Shown piece by piece: positions 8,782 through 18,744 of a DNA stretch of 47,615 bases. The stretch lies in assembly GCA_009777415.1 (NCBI GenBank), contig WRLX01000003.1, positions 1 to 47,615 of the forward strand, written 5' to 3'. The notes under the pieces were generated by a model. The model did not search any database and was not told where the DNA came from. It saw only the letters and a program-made list of their open reading frames with translations. Made by a program: the position numbers and the translations under genes. Position 1 is the first letter of the stretch. Each line of letters starts with the position of its first letter. The DNA is from Oscillospiraceae bacterium (GTDB lineage: Bacteria; Bacillota; Clostridia; Oscillospirales; Ruminococcaceae).

Positions 8782-9186
8782 TTAAATAATAATAGTGGAA
8801 TCAATGTTTGTGAATACGTTCCCTTGTAAGTCCGCGCCGTTCATTGTTGTTATTACCTTGTTGTTCTTGACACTTACCACAAATGCTGTCGAATCGACTA
8901 AAACCAATGCGTCGCTGCTTCCTTTCCGCGCCGCTAACTCGACTCCTCTGTTGAGCCTGTCGAGCTTGGAATTTTGGGTTATATCTATGCTTCTGCTTTC
9001 GATACGCCTCATTGCATGACCTGAAAATTCAACGCCGCTTTTGCTTTTTGCGAGAATATCTGCAAAGCTTTCGCCGTTTTCGTTTACTGCGGGCTGTGTC
9101 TTTGTAACAGTATCATGCGTCCCCACTTGCCCTGTCGAAACATTGATTTGTCTGTTATTCATTTTCAGGAAATCGTTAAGCAGCAT
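8782..9186 (-). CDS. Conserved flagellar operon protein (TIGR02530-like)
   Basis: FSGHAMRRIESRSIDITQNSKLDRLNRGVELAARKGSSDALVLVDSTAFVVSVKNNKVITTM; position between flgD and flgE; ATG at 9186 preceded by GGAGGGG. Confidence 0.85.
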   Translation of the reverse strand: MLLNDFLKMNNRQINVSTGQVGTHDTVTKTQPAVNENGESFADILAKSKSGVEFSGHAMRRIESRSIDITQNSKLDRLNRGVELAARKGSSDALVLVDSTAFVVSVKNNKVITTMNGADLQGNVFTNIDSTIII

Positions 9187-9216
9187 AATCACCCCTCCTT
9201 TCTTTTAATGAACACC

Positions 9217-9906
9217 TCAATCGCCATTCACTTGTGTTTCAACGCTTCCTCCCGGTTGCCACGCATCAGTTTCCTCGGTTGCCGTTTCGGCAGGCTCAAC
9301 TTTTGCAACGCTTGAGAGCGGGTATGCAATATCGGCTATTATTACTTGGATTTGCCCGTCTTTAATCTCGATTCTCTGCACTATTCCCGATTCTACAACA
9401 GGTGTTCCCGCGCTGCTGACTAAGCCGATTGTGACATTTTTCCCGATAAGGCTTGTTGCGAACGCTCCGTTGTTTCCTCCCGCCATTCCGTCATAGCTGT
9501 TATCGAGGACTTCCATAATATTACTGAGCGGATACTCTTTGCCGTTGACTGTTACCAAAAATTCTCCGCCCGAGAGGTTGACATTCGTGACTACTCCTTG
9601 CTGAACGTCTAATCCGTCTCCCCCTGTGCTGTAGGCTACTATCACCGATTTCCCCGCCAATGACGATGCGTAATTAGCGTTGTTGTAGTACAACGCCTCC
9701 TGCTGAACCTGCAATGATGTAAACGACGCCATTTGGGATATAAACTCGGTGTTTGACATAGGGTCAAGCGGGTCTTGGTTGCTCATTTCTGCAATTAACA
9801 ACTGATAAAAAGTCTCTATCGAAATGTCCGACTTTCGGGTGTCTTGGAAAAGCTCCGCATACTTTACCCTGTTATCAAGAATATTACCAACACTGTTTAC
9901 AGCCAT
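9217..9906 (-). CDS. flgD: Flagellar hook assembly protein FlgD
   Basis: FYQLLIAEMSNQDPLDPMSNTEFISQMASFTSLQ motif. Confidence 0.95.
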   Translation of the reverse strand: MAVNSVGNILDNRVKYAELFQDTRKSDISIETFYQLLIAEMSNQDPLDPMSNTEFISQMASFTSLQVQQEALYYNNANYASSLAGKSVIVAYSTGGDGLDVQQGVVTNVNLSGGEFLVTVNGKEYPLSNIMEVLDNSYDGMAGGNNGAFATSLIGKNVTIGLVSSAGTPVVESGIVQRIEIKDGQIQVIIADIAYPLSSVAKVEPAETATEETDAWQPGGSVETQVNGD

Positions 9907-9955
9907 TTTTACTAATCACCCCTTTCGATAATTTAAGGCGCGAGATTTATTAAAC

Positions 9956-12016
9956 TTAAATCATAGTTTGAATAAATTCCGCAAAACTTATTTCATTCTG
10001 TTCTTGTTCGGATTCGGATTCTTTTTGATTTTCTGCGTTGTTTTGCCCGTTTTTGCCGCTCTCATCATCAAGAATATCGCGTGCGGTTTCGTTTGCGGAT
10101 GTTATTATTTGGTTTTCACCGTCCGTAACAACATCATACCGCTCAACAGTAACTCCGCTCAACTCAATCATCACCCGTACAGAACCCGCCCTTGCAATGA
10201 GCAAATCGCGTACTTTTTCGCTCGCCGCAATAATCTGAACCGCTACCTTTACTTCCCCCGGAATTTTCTCGCTCGTTACTAATTTAACAGTCACCTTACC
10301 GAGATGTTCCGGATTCAGCGTGATTTTGAACTCGCTCGCTTCACTTCCGAAAGCTTTTGCTGCGGCAGTCACGTTCGTAGACTTTGTGACAATTTCGCCA
10401 CTTCCTTTAAGAATTTCCGCAGACGGGTCGAGCATTGTTTGCGTTTCAGTCGTTCCATTTGCCTGTGAAATAATCTTTTCGAGGTTTTCAACAATCGAAC
10501 TGCTTACTTGAAGGGCAACCTGTTGCCCGAATACAGGGGCTTGCGCATGAATCGAAAATTCAGTCGGCAGAGTTTCTTTCGTTTCTAACGCTTTTGTTTT
10601 TGCCGCCTCTTTTTTTGTTTCCGCATTTACTGTGTGAGCAACCGCTTTTGTGTCCATGGAAGTTTCGTCAAACTCAATTAATTCATTCGATTCCGGCGAT
10701 TCAAGCTTTGCATTGCTTATTTCAGCCGTTTCAGAAACAATTACTTCTCCGAAAATAATCGGGCGTTGATACATAATCGTTTCCGTTTGCCGCCCGGTAT
10801 TGTTTTCGCCGAAAAGCTTCGTAACCTCATATTCGGTAATGTCTTGTGCGATATTACTTGAGACATACCGGAATTTTTCCGAACCCGGAACACCAAACAC
10901 CGATTGAGAACCCTTGGTATTTAGTGCCTGCCCGAATTGCCCGTTTTGCGCACTCGAAAGAGTTTGCGACAGAGTAACACCGTGTAGTGTTTTAGGGGTT
11001 TCAATTGACACTTCATTTTGCACAGTGTACAGTTCCGACTTTGCGATGCCGGATGCGGATTGTATTGTTTTTGCGGGGATAGCCGTTTGAGTTATTTCCC
11101 CCGATTGTGTTAAGCCGTGTACATTCGGTACATACGATTGAGACGCTGATTGTTTAAGTTCCTGCGAGTTTGGCTTTGCCGTTCTGTAAACAGCATTGCC
11201 GCCAACGCTCTCATTTGCCTCAATTAGTGGCTTTGCGCCGCCCTTAGTCGGTTGAGCTATAATAGACCAATCCTCAGTTTTAGGGTAAACTTTTTTAAGT
11301 AACTGTGTTATCAGTTCCCCTGTTTTTTCGTGAAGTTGGTAAACTGCTCTTCCTTCCTCGGTCCCGGCATTGTTTTCGATTGCTCCAACCCGTTTTTCGC
11401 GTTTTGCCAAAATTTCGATGATTGCATCGATTTTTTGTTTCTCGTCAATTTCTTCGCCTTTGCCGTAATTGATGAGAATAATGAAAATTTCCACAAGTTC
11501 TTTCACAAAATCCTCATATTGCGCAACCCGCGCCGTCTGCGTTTTGGACACTTTTGTTTTATCGTTTGCTAAATCAACCTCAATCTCGCCGTGATTCTGC
11601 TCCGTTAATGCCCCCTGCGCCGTTAATGTCCCTTGCGTAAACGCCCCCTGTAACTTTTGCCACTCTTCCCACACTGTTTTGACAAGCTGTGTCAATTGCG
11701 TGATTTGCGCCTGCGGTTGGCTCTCATTTAATCCGCACACCTTTTCCGTTACACTTTCGACAGCTTTACTGTAAATTTCAAGCAATGGATTATTTTCCAA
11801 TTCAATGCTCGGCGCAGTCCGCTCAATTTCATCAGTCGCAACCTCGGATTGCGTTGAAATGTCCGTTTTAGGCAACTCCAAATTTTGCAGACAGTCGGCG
11901 AATGTGGCGGATTCGGGCGATTGCGCAAGCTCCGTCCCATACTGTGTTGATTTTGTCAAAGCTTTCGGCAAAATCGTCTCATGCGAAACGGGGTTTGCCA
12001 TGCTTACAACATTCAT
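9956..12016 (-). CDS. fliK: Flagellar hook-length control protein FliK
   Basis: C-terminal FKITLNPEHLGKVTVKLV...AASEKVRDLLIARAGSVRVMIELSGVTVERYDV; position. Confidence 0.9.
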   Translation of the reverse strand: MNVVSMANPVSHETILPKALTKSTQYGTELAQSPESATFADCLQNLELPKTDISTQSEVATDEIERTAPSIELENNPLLEIYSKAVESVTEKVCGLNESQPQAQITQLTQLVKTVWEEWQKLQGAFTQGTLTAQGALTEQNHGEIEVDLANDKTKVSKTQTARVAQYEDFVKELVEIFIILINYGKGEEIDEKQKIDAIIEILAKREKRVGAIENNAGTEEGRAVYQLHEKTGELITQLLKKVYPKTEDWSIIAQPTKGGAKPLIEANESVGGNAVYRTAKPNSQELKQSASQSYVPNVHGLTQSGEITQTAIPAKTIQSASGIAKSELYTVQNEVSIETPKTLHGVTLSQTLSSAQNGQFGQALNTKGSQSVFGVPGSEKFRYVSSNIAQDITEYEVTKLFGENNTGRQTETIMYQRPIIFGEVIVSETAEISNAKLESPESNELIEFDETSMDTKAVAHTVNAETKKEAAKTKALETKETLPTEFSIHAQAPVFGQQVALQVSSSIVENLEKIISQANGTTETQTMLDPSAEILKGSGEIVTKSTNVTAAAKAFGSEASEFKITLNPEHLGKVTVKLVTSEKIPGEVKVAVQIIAASEKVRDLLIARAGSVRVMIELSGVTVERYDVVTDGENQIITSANETARDILDDESGKNGQNNAENQKESESEQEQNEISFAEFIQTMI

Positions 12017-12140
12017 ACCTTAACTATTCACCTCCTTTCATTAAATATCACCTCTTATTATATATAACTATTAATAAAAAGTCAAGAAAAATTATTTTAC
12101 AATTCCTCACAAATTTTTTGGGAGTTCTTTTTACAAGCTC

Positions 12141-12593
12141 TTACTGAATCATTTGCTGTCTTGTGCGTTGATTGCTCACAAACTCCTCAATAAAGAGTTC
12201 ATCCTCTTTAAGTGCGGCGTATTTGTATTCCTCCAACTGGCGTTCTTCTAACTTTTCGAGGGTATTAACCTCCTTAGTCGTCCCGATTACAACCTCTAAC
12301 TGCCGCTCAATTTCCTCTTCTTTGAGCGTGATTGCCCGCCTTAGTGTGTGTACCTCCTGTTGCTTAAAGGTGATAAACCGCTTACTTGCCGCAAAGTCGG
12401 TCGGAGTAACGCTCCGAATCATCATGTGGGCAAGCTCATCGCTTTTCAGGTTAATCAAGCTTATCAATCCGTCAAGCTCGGAGTTGAGTGCGTGAAGTTC
12501 GCTCCTCAAAATCCCGAGTGTGTTTTTCTCCGATTCAAGAATCTGTTCTTTATAATTTTGCAATTTGTCAAGCGAAAACTTAAATTTTTTCAA
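12141..12593 (-). CDS. fliJ: Flagellar export protein FliJ
   Basis: Coiled-coil protein beginning MKKFKFSLDKLQNYKEQI; position after fliI. Confidence 0.88.
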   Translation of the reverse strand: MKKFKFSLDKLQNYKEQILESEKNTLGILRSELHALNSELDGLISLINLKSDELAHMMIRSVTPTDFAASKRFITFKQQEVHTLRRAITLKEEEIERQLEVVIGTTKEVNTLEKLEERQLEEYKYAALKEDELFIEEFVSNQRTRQQMIQ

Positions 12594-12609
12594 TTTTCCT
12601 CCTAACTTT

Positions 12610-13920
12610 TCAGCTCTTCAACACCACCTGCTTCAACATTGCAACCGTGTCAGCCAAATCAAAGGATTCATTTACCTTTTGCTTTAAAAACGCATTAATC
12701 TCGTCAATTTTATCTATAGCCTCGTCTAACTTGCTGTTAGTGCCTTTTTTATACGCCCCGATAGTAATCAAGTCATAGTTAGTGTCGTAAAGCGACAGCA
12801 AATCGCGCAGACGGTTGGCGGCATCGTTATGGTCATCGGGACAGATAATCGTCATAAGCCTTGATATACTGCCGAGAATATCAATCGCGGGATAGTGATT
12901 ACGCGCCGCAATTTTCCTCGAAAGAATAATATGCCCGTCAATAATCCCTCTCACTGTGTCGGAAATAGGCTCGTTAGTGTCGTCCCCCTCAACTAACACA
13001 GCGTAAATCCCGGTTATGCTCCCTTTCTCGAAATTGCCCGCCCTTTCGAGCAATTTAGGCAAAGCCGAATAAATTGACGGAGTATACCCCCGCGCAATCG
13101 GCGGTTCTCCTATAGAAAGCCCCACTTCTCTTTGCGCCATGGCAAACCTTGTGAGGTTATCCATCATTAACAAAACGTCCTTACCTTGTTGCATGAAGTA
13201 TTCGGCAATAGCCGTCGCGGTCAGCGGGCATTTATTACGTAACATCGCAGGCTGGTCACCTGTCGCCACTACCACTACCGAACGCGCCATTCCTTCCTCG
13301 CCGAGGTCGTTTTCGATAAACTCACGGACTTCACGTCCGCGTTCCCCTACTAACGCAATGACATTGAGGTCGGCTTTGACTTTTCGCGCAATCATGCCCA
13401 TAAGTGTGGACTTCCCCACGCCCGAACCGGCAAAAATGCCAATCCTCTGCCCTTTTCCCAAAGTCAAAATGCCGTCAATTGCTTTTACGCCCATTTCAAG
13501 CGGCTCGGCTATTTTCGGACGTGTGAGCGGATTTACGGCAATTCCCGTAATCGGCATACTTCCGGAGTATCCTATTTCGCCTTTGCCGTCAAGCGGTCTG
13601 CCAATCGCGTCAATAATCCGCCCCACCAAGAAAGGCGAAGTCTTAACCATCAGCTTATCGCCTGTATTATCAACGATACTCCCCGGCCCAATCCCTTCAA
13701 TATCGGTATACGGCATCAACAAGACTTTGTTTGAGTTAAATCCCACAACCTCCGCAAAGACGTGTTCTCGCATATCCTTGGAAAAAATCCTGCAAACGTC
13801 CCCGATATTGCATGAAGGACCCGTAGCCTCAATAGTCATGCCGATAATCTTTTCGATTTTGCCCATATTGCGGTAAGAATCGAATTGTTCCAACTCTTGG
13901 CGAAAGCCTTTTAAATCCAT
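12610..13920 (-). CDS. fliI: Flagellum-specific export ATPase FliI
   Basis: GIFAGSGVGKSTLMGMIARKVKADLNVIALVGERGREVREFIEND. Confidence 0.98.
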   Translation of the reverse strand: MDLKGFRQELEQFDSYRNMGKIEKIIGMTIEATGPSCNIGDVCRIFSKDMREHVFAEVVGFNSNKVLLMPYTDIEGIGPGSIVDNTGDKLMVKTSPFLVGRIIDAIGRPLDGKGEIGYSGSMPITGIAVNPLTRPKIAEPLEMGVKAIDGILTLGKGQRIGIFAGSGVGKSTLMGMIARKVKADLNVIALVGERGREVREFIENDLGEEGMARSVVVVATGDQPAMLRNKCPLTATAIAEYFMQQGKDVLLMMDNLTRFAMAQREVGLSIGEPPIARGYTPSIYSALPKLLERAGNFEKGSITGIYAVLVEGDDTNEPISDTVRGIIDGHIILSRKIAARNHYPAIDILGSISRLMTIICPDDHNDAANRLRDLLSLYDTNYDLITIGAYKKGTNSKLDEAIDKIDEINAFLKQKVNESFDLADTVAMLKQVVLKS

Positions 13921-14823
13921 TTACTCACCACTTAAATCCGGCTTATTCCTAAACTTGCCTTTGCCGAGATTTTCTATCATTTTTAACTGGGTTTGAATCC
14001 CGGCATCGGCGATTTCGCTGCCGTTGTCTAATATCAGAGTGCCTTTCGGCGCATCTTTAAGGACTTCAAACTCAATGTGCTGGTTATCCCCGAAGACACG
14101 GGTCAAATCCTCTAAATCTACATTAACCGATTCTTCTATATCTAATTTTGACAGGGATATTTTAACAAACGCTGAACCTCTGAAATTTTTTGCCGCTTCT
14201 TTCAACATCTTTGAAATTACCGCTTTGTCTTTTTGGTTAAGGCTTCCCGCAGTAATTTTGTTGGAGATGGTAAAAATCAAATCAAACAGTTGATTCTCAT
14301 AATCTTTGAAGATTTGCTCTTTTTCTTTTAGTGCATTTTCGAGAATCGCGCCTAACTCTTTCAGCGTTTCGGTACAATCGTCCTTGCCTTTTTGGAATCC
14401 CGTATCATAGCCCGGCTTTTCCCCGGCGGCAAACCCGTCCGAATACCCTGTTTCCTCTGCTTTTTTGCGCAACTGCACACAATCATTCTCGGCATTTTCA
14501 CGCAAAGTTTCTATCATGCTGTTTGTGTCGTCAATTAACTTTTCGGCATTCTCCTCAGCCTGCCTCAAAAGCTCATCACATTCCCGCTTACATTGCTGTC
14601 TCAATTCCTCAAGCTCTGCCTCTTGTTCATCGAGGATACGTTTTGCCTCAATTTCCGCCTTAGATAAAGCCGCCGCAATTGTCTCCTGCTCTGTAGGCAC
14701 TTGATTTTTAGGTTTGGGCTTTTCGCCGTTATCAATTGAGCGGGTGGGGGTTTGCATACCACCTGGCAAGGGCGCAACACCGGTAACACTGATAAACCCG
14801 CCCTGTTTTATTACACCCTTCAT
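13921..14823 (-). CDS. fliH: Flagellar assembly protein FliH
   Basis: Coiled-coil N-terminal region, YSDGFAAGEKPGYDTGFQKGKDD, C-terminal FliH domain; ATG at 14823 follows AAGGGGGGAGT. Confidence 0.85.
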   Translation of the reverse strand: MKGVIKQGGFISVTGVAPLPGGMQTPTRSIDNGEKPKPKNQVPTEQETIAAALSKAEIEAKRILDEQEAELEELRQQCKRECDELLRQAEENAEKLIDDTNSMIETLRENAENDCVQLRKKAEETGYSDGFAAGEKPGYDTGFQKGKDDCTETLKELGAILENALKEKEQIFKDYENQLFDLIFTISNKITAGSLNQKDKAVISKMLKEAAKNFRGSAFVKISLSKLDIEESVNVDLEDLTRVFGDNQHIEFEVLKDAPKGTLILDNGSEIADAGIQTQLKMIENLGKGKFRNKPDLSGE

Positions 14824-14864
14824 ACTCCCCCCTTTTTTTAGAGTCTGTTTATACTGCTTGTCGG

Positions 14865-15017
14865 ACAAAAATCCTTGATTTTTGTTAATTCGCCTTTGGC
14901 GAATTATGGCGTGAAACTCCTCCCGACACTACGTCATGACGCTTCACCGTTGGCTTTAGCCAACATCAATTGACGACACGGTCGTCAATTACATTAAAAA
15001 TCCAGTGGGATTTTTAA
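14865..15017. repeat. Cluster of six closely packed hairpins in the fliG-fliH spacer
   Basis: CAAAAATccttgATTTTTG; AATTCGCCTTTGGCGAATT; GTGAA..CGTCATGACG..TTCAC; GTTGGCTTTAGCCAAC; AATTGACGACacgGTCGTCAATT; TTAAAAATCCagtgGGATTTTTAA. Confidence 0.8.
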
Positions 15018-15042
15018 TAGTTAAGCGGTATATAAATCCTGT

Positions 15043-16062
15043 TTAAGCGATAATATCATCGCCGCCGCCTTTGTTTATTTCGAGTACATTTTCGTCCTCA
15101 AGCCGCCGTATTACGGCAACGATTCTTTGTTGCGCTTCCTCAACATCTCTCATTCTTACATTTGAGAGGTATTCCACATCTGTTTGTGTTGTCTCGCGCA
15201 TACGGCTCGACATATTCGCGTAAATAACTTCCGCAACCTCCGCACTTGAGCCTTTTATGGCGATTGACAGGTCTTTTGCATCTATTTCCTTGAGGAACGC
15301 TTGTATTGCCATAGAATCGAGAAGAGCAATGTCCTCGAAAACGAACATTTTTTGGCGAATGTTTTCGGCAAGCCTCGGGTCTCTTTGAATCAGCTCATCG
15401 AAAATGAACTTTTCGGTAGCTCTGTCAACATTATTGAGTACATCTGCGATATAATTGATACCGCCGACCTCCATAGAGTCCATAGTAACAAGGTTGGCAT
15501 ACTTTCTCTCAAGAGTCGCTTCTATTGACCTTACTACATCCGGTGCGGCAGCATCCATACGCGCAATCCGCTCAACAACATCAATCCGCACTTCTTTGGG
15601 AAGCTCCGACAAAATTGCCGACGCTTGGTCACTCCGTGAATATGACAGTATAAGCGCGATTGTCTGCGGGTGTTCATTTTGAACAATTGCGAGCAGGTTT
15701 TTGTAGTCCGCCCTGCGTACAAATGAAAACGCCTTAGTTTTAAGCTGTTTTGTAATTTTTTCAAATAAAATGTCTGCCTGTTGCTGTCCGAATGCTTTTT
15801 GGAGAATCTCTCTCGCATAATCGACCCCGCCCTCGGAAATAACCTTTTGAGTAAGGCAAAGCTCGTAGAAGTCGTTAAGAACCGCCTCAACTTGCTCTGC
15901 GGGCCAGTAGTCAAGCTTTGCGACTTCCAATGTCAATCTCTCTATTTCATCATCGGAAAAATGCTTAAATACATTTGATGCATTTTCCACACCGATTGAA
16001 GACAGCACTAATGCCGCTCTTTGCATCGGGTTCATTTCAACTTTTTTATCATCAGCCGCCAT
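15043..16062 (-). CDS. fliG: Flagellar motor switch protein FliG
   Basis: MNPMQRAALVLSSIGVENASNVFKHFSDDEIERLTLEVAKL...NEHPQTIALILSYSRSDQASAILSELP. Confidence 0.98.
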   Translation of the reverse strand: MAADDKKVEMNPMQRAALVLSSIGVENASNVFKHFSDDEIERLTLEVAKLDYWPAEQVEAVLNDFYELCLTQKVISEGGVDYAREILQKAFGQQQADILFEKITKQLKTKAFSFVRRADYKNLLAIVQNEHPQTIALILSYSRSDQASAILSELPKEVRIDVVERIARMDAAAPDVVRSIEATLERKYANLVTMDSMEVGGINYIADVLNNVDRATEKFIFDELIQRDPRLAENIRQKMFVFEDIALLDSMAIQAFLKEIDAKDLSIAIKGSSAEVAEVIYANMSSRMRETTQTDVEYLSNVRMRDVEEAQQRIVAVIRRLEDENVLEINKGGGDDIIA

Positions 16063-16119
16063 TTTTACAAAGCATTCCTTTCTCTATAAATATCGGATAG
16101 TGTCAACACGCTCCCTGCT

Positions 16120-17757
16120 CTAAACTTCGTCGTCGCGCAGCCATGTTCTTATCAATTGTGCGATAATATCCGGATTTGTTTTTGAAAACTCTTTTATTTC
16201 GCGCTTGAGCACAACATCCTTTGTATCGGTTTCCTCAAGCAGACTTTGCAGTTCAAATGCATCTTGGTCGGGAATAACCGGCTGAAATGAATCATCGCTG
16301 ATATATCCGCCCGCGCCTTCTGTTGCATACGCCATTGTGCGGTTGCGGACAAAACGTTTTTTCTTAGAGCCGGATGTAGTTATCGCCAAGATAAACAAAA
16401 TTACCAAAAGCACGCCCAATGCTACAATAATCCATATAAGGATGTTGCGTGTCATGTCGCCCGATTCGAAACCGATTCGGTCTCCCGGAGTCTGGCTGAG
16501 GGCGAAAACTCGCGTTGCCACAGTAACTTCCATCGCGCCTGTTGCGTTTTGGACAATTCCCTGCCACGTTTCAATTTCGGCGGGGGCAAGCGGCTCGGAA
16601 TCGACTACAAGAGAAGCAGTCGTTCTTTTTATCCGCAGACCCGTATTCTTATAGGTTTCGAGCCGTCTGTTAATCTCGTGGTACACATCCCGTCCCCATT
16701 CCACGTAAAACTCTCCACCCGGCTCTACTTCGGGGACTGTCGGGTAATCGGGGGCAACGTCCCCGTTGTTGGGAAACCCTATCAATCCGCCGTCTAACGC
16801 AGTTCCTCCCGCCGCGGCTTTTTCCGAAATAGTCCTTATAATTCCGCCGTCAAGCCCTTCCACAGGTGTAAATATCTCTTCAATTACTTCTCCGTCATCG
16901 CTGAAGTCCAACTCAACATTAACCGCAACATAGTAGCCGCCTTCGCCCCATACAGCCGCCAACAGCGGATTAAGCCGCGCCTCGGCGTTATCTGCCATGA
17001 GCGAAATCATGCCCGCCTCCAACGTGAGTCTTTGCTGCATTAATGCGAGGTCATCGCTTGCCCTTCCCGACAAGTCATCGGGTATAAGCTGAATACCATT
17101 TCCGTCTGTTACAGTTATATTATGCTCCTTAATGTCGGGAATAGCGTTTAAAACCATCAAGTGAATCCCTTTTATTTGTTCGTTACTGAGCGTTTGACCC
17201 GCTTTCAAGGTGAGCATCACAGTTGCACGCGGTTCTTGCCTGTCTTCTACCATTACGTAATTCTGAGAGTTTGGAATATGTAATATTACCATTGCACTCT
17301 CAACCTGGGGAATACTTGTCATTTGCGCCATTATCCATTCTTGGAGTTGATGCTTGGCTTTTTCGTTCTTGTCCCTGTCTGTCGAGAACATACTGACACC
17401 GGTGTCCCACGTGTCATAGTTAAATCCTGGACGCGGCAAACCTGCATCAACAATAGTTGTACGCGCAAGAACGACAACATTTTCAGGTACAAGAACATCA
17501 TTGTTAAGATTAGTCCTGACATCGGCAATCCCCGCCGTCGCCAAAACATTGGTTATTTCAAGTGCTTCATCTGCACCGGATGTTTTACACAGCAAAACAT
17601 GGCTTGATGTGTTCAAAAGTGCTGTTATTACAATTGCGGACACGATAATAACTCCGGCAACCGCGAGAATTACCGCCCTAGTTTTCCCGGCAAGCCCCGT
17701 CCATTTCTCTTTTGTCGTTGTGTATGTTTTCGAGAAAGTCTCTTTCACTTTTTCCAT
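16120..17757 (-). CDS. fliF: Flagellar M-ring protein FliF
   Basis: DNAEARLNPLLAAVWGEGGYYVAVNVELDFSD; PRPGFNYDTWDTG...MFSTDRDKNEKAKHQLQEWI. Start at 17757 preferred over MARLCRKVKGKI, which lies in the repeat. Confidence 0.95.
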   Translation of the reverse strand: MEKVKETFSKTYTTTKEKWTGLAGKTRAVILAVAGVIIVSAIVITALLNTSSHVLLCKTSGADEALEITNVLATAGIADVRTNLNNDVLVPENVVVLARTTIVDAGLPRPGFNYDTWDTGVSMFSTDRDKNEKAKHQLQEWIMAQMTSIPQVESAMVILHIPNSQNYVMVEDRQEPRATVMLTLKAGQTLSNEQIKGIHLMVLNAIPDIKEHNITVTDGNGIQLIPDDLSGRASDDLALMQQRLTLEAGMISLMADNAEARLNPLLAAVWGEGGYYVAVNVELDFSDDGEVIEEIFTPVEGLDGGIIRTISEKAAAGGTALDGGLIGFPNNGDVAPDYPTVPEVEPGGEFYVEWGRDVYHEINRRLETYKNTGLRIKRTTASLVVDSEPLAPAEIETWQGIVQNATGAMEVTVATRVFALSQTPGDRIGFESGDMTRNILIWIIVALGVLLVILFILAITTSGSKKKRFVRNRTMAYATEGAGGYISDDSFQPVIPDQDAFELQSLLEETDTKDVVLKREIKEFSKTNPDIIAQLIRTWLRDDEV

Positions 17758-17852
17758 TATTTTACCCTTGACCTTTCTGCACAAACGTGCCATAAAAGTT
17801 TCGTTTTCCCATTCAACAAGTGCCTATTTTCAAACTTTGTGACCTTGACCTT
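17758..17852 (-). repeat. Degenerate copy of the dispersed upstream-ORF repeat preceding fliF (TTG 76 bp upstream of the ATG; ORF truncated to LKIGTC*)
   Basis: GCACGTTTGTGCAGAAAGGTCAAGGGTAAAATAATGG on minus; TTG with T at 17833. Confidence 0.75.
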
Positions 17853-17882
17853 TCCTATCTATATTCCAAACTTTCACCTTTA

Positions 17883-18188
17883 CTAAATTTGCATTCTTAT
17901 AATTTCGTTGTAGGAATCGAGGACTGTATTCCTCACGTTTGTGAGCAATTCTACTGCAAGCCCCGCCTTTTCCTTATTAAGCTGAATCATTTCCAAGTCG
18001 TCTGCCTCACCTAACACTAATCTGATTTTATCCGCCGCCGAAATCTCCGACATTTCAACCGCATCGCCGAAAATACGTGTGAATACATCAAGAAAAGTCG
18101 GTTGCCCCGATGAACCCGTATTAGTAACCGGAGCGGTAACTGTTCCCCCTCCAACCTGCGGAATACCGATAATATTAGTAATGTTCAT
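17883..18188 (-). CDS. fliE: Flagellar hook-basal body complex protein FliE
   Basis: FTRIFGDAVEMSEISAADKIRLVLGEADDLEMIQLNKEKAGLAVELLTNVRNTVLDSYNEIIRMQI. Confidence 0.95.
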   Translation of the reverse strand: MNITNIIGIPQVGGGTVTAPVTNTGSSGQPTFLDVFTRIFGDAVEMSEISAADKIRLVLGEADDLEMIQLNKEKAGLAVELLTNVRNTVLDSYNEIIRMQI

Positions 18189-18232
18189 GTTTTTACCCTT
18201 GTCCTTTCTGCACAATATGTGCCATAAAAATT
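18189..18232 (-). repeat. Partial copy (hairpin + SD half only) of the dispersed repeat preceding fliE
   Basis: Minus: TTTTTATGGCACATATTGTGCAGAAAGGACAAGGGTAAAAACATG. Confidence 0.75.
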
Positions 18233-18233
18233 A

Positions 18234-18719
18234 TCAGCCGCGACCCATCGCAATTGTTCTTTGTGCCATTTGCACCAAAGTGTCATACACGGCAAGGCTG
18301 TTTAAATAGGAATGCGTCGCCGCCATTAAATCAAGCTGTTCCTCGGCAACGTCGACATTCGGCAGATAATAGTACCCGTCTTCATCGGCGTGAGGATGTG
18401 TCGGGTCGTAAACAGGAGTAAAAGGCGAATCCTCGTCCTCTAACTTCCGCACTTCCGCCACTTGAACTCCGCCGTTTTTCAATTCTCTGCGTTCTGCAAG
18501 AGTCATATTAAGAATGTCGCCGAAACGCCTGTTTCTCCCGATATTTATGTTCTTAAACTCCTTAACTTCGCCGAAAAGAGTAACCTGCCGTCTGTACGGC
18601 CCGCCCTCTTCGGTTTCAGTAGTCGTTGCATTCGCTATGTTTTGGCTTATAACGTCCATTCGCAAGCGTTGCGCGGTAAGCCCGGAAACAGCCGTATTAA
18701 GATGTGACAAAAAAGCCAT
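18234..18719 (-). CDS. flgC: Flagellar basal-body rod protein FlgC
   Basis: MAFLSHLNTAVSGLTAQRLRMDVISQNIANATTTETEEGGPYRRQ...HSYLNSLAVYDTLVQMAQRTIAMGR. Confidence 0.95.
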   Translation of the reverse strand: MAFLSHLNTAVSGLTAQRLRMDVISQNIANATTTETEEGGPYRRQVTLFGEVKEFKNINIGRNRRFGDILNMTLAERRELKNGGVQVAEVRKLEDEDSPFTPVYDPTHPHADEDGYYYLPNVDVAEEQLDLMAATHSYLNSLAVYDTLVQMAQRTIAMGRG

Positions 18720-18744
18720 CGTATTTCTCCCTCATTTATAATAG

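Noticed and set aside
13139-13876. 245-aa plus-strand ORF
   Set aside because: Lies wholly antisense to fliI, which is unambiguous; no domain or RBS support.
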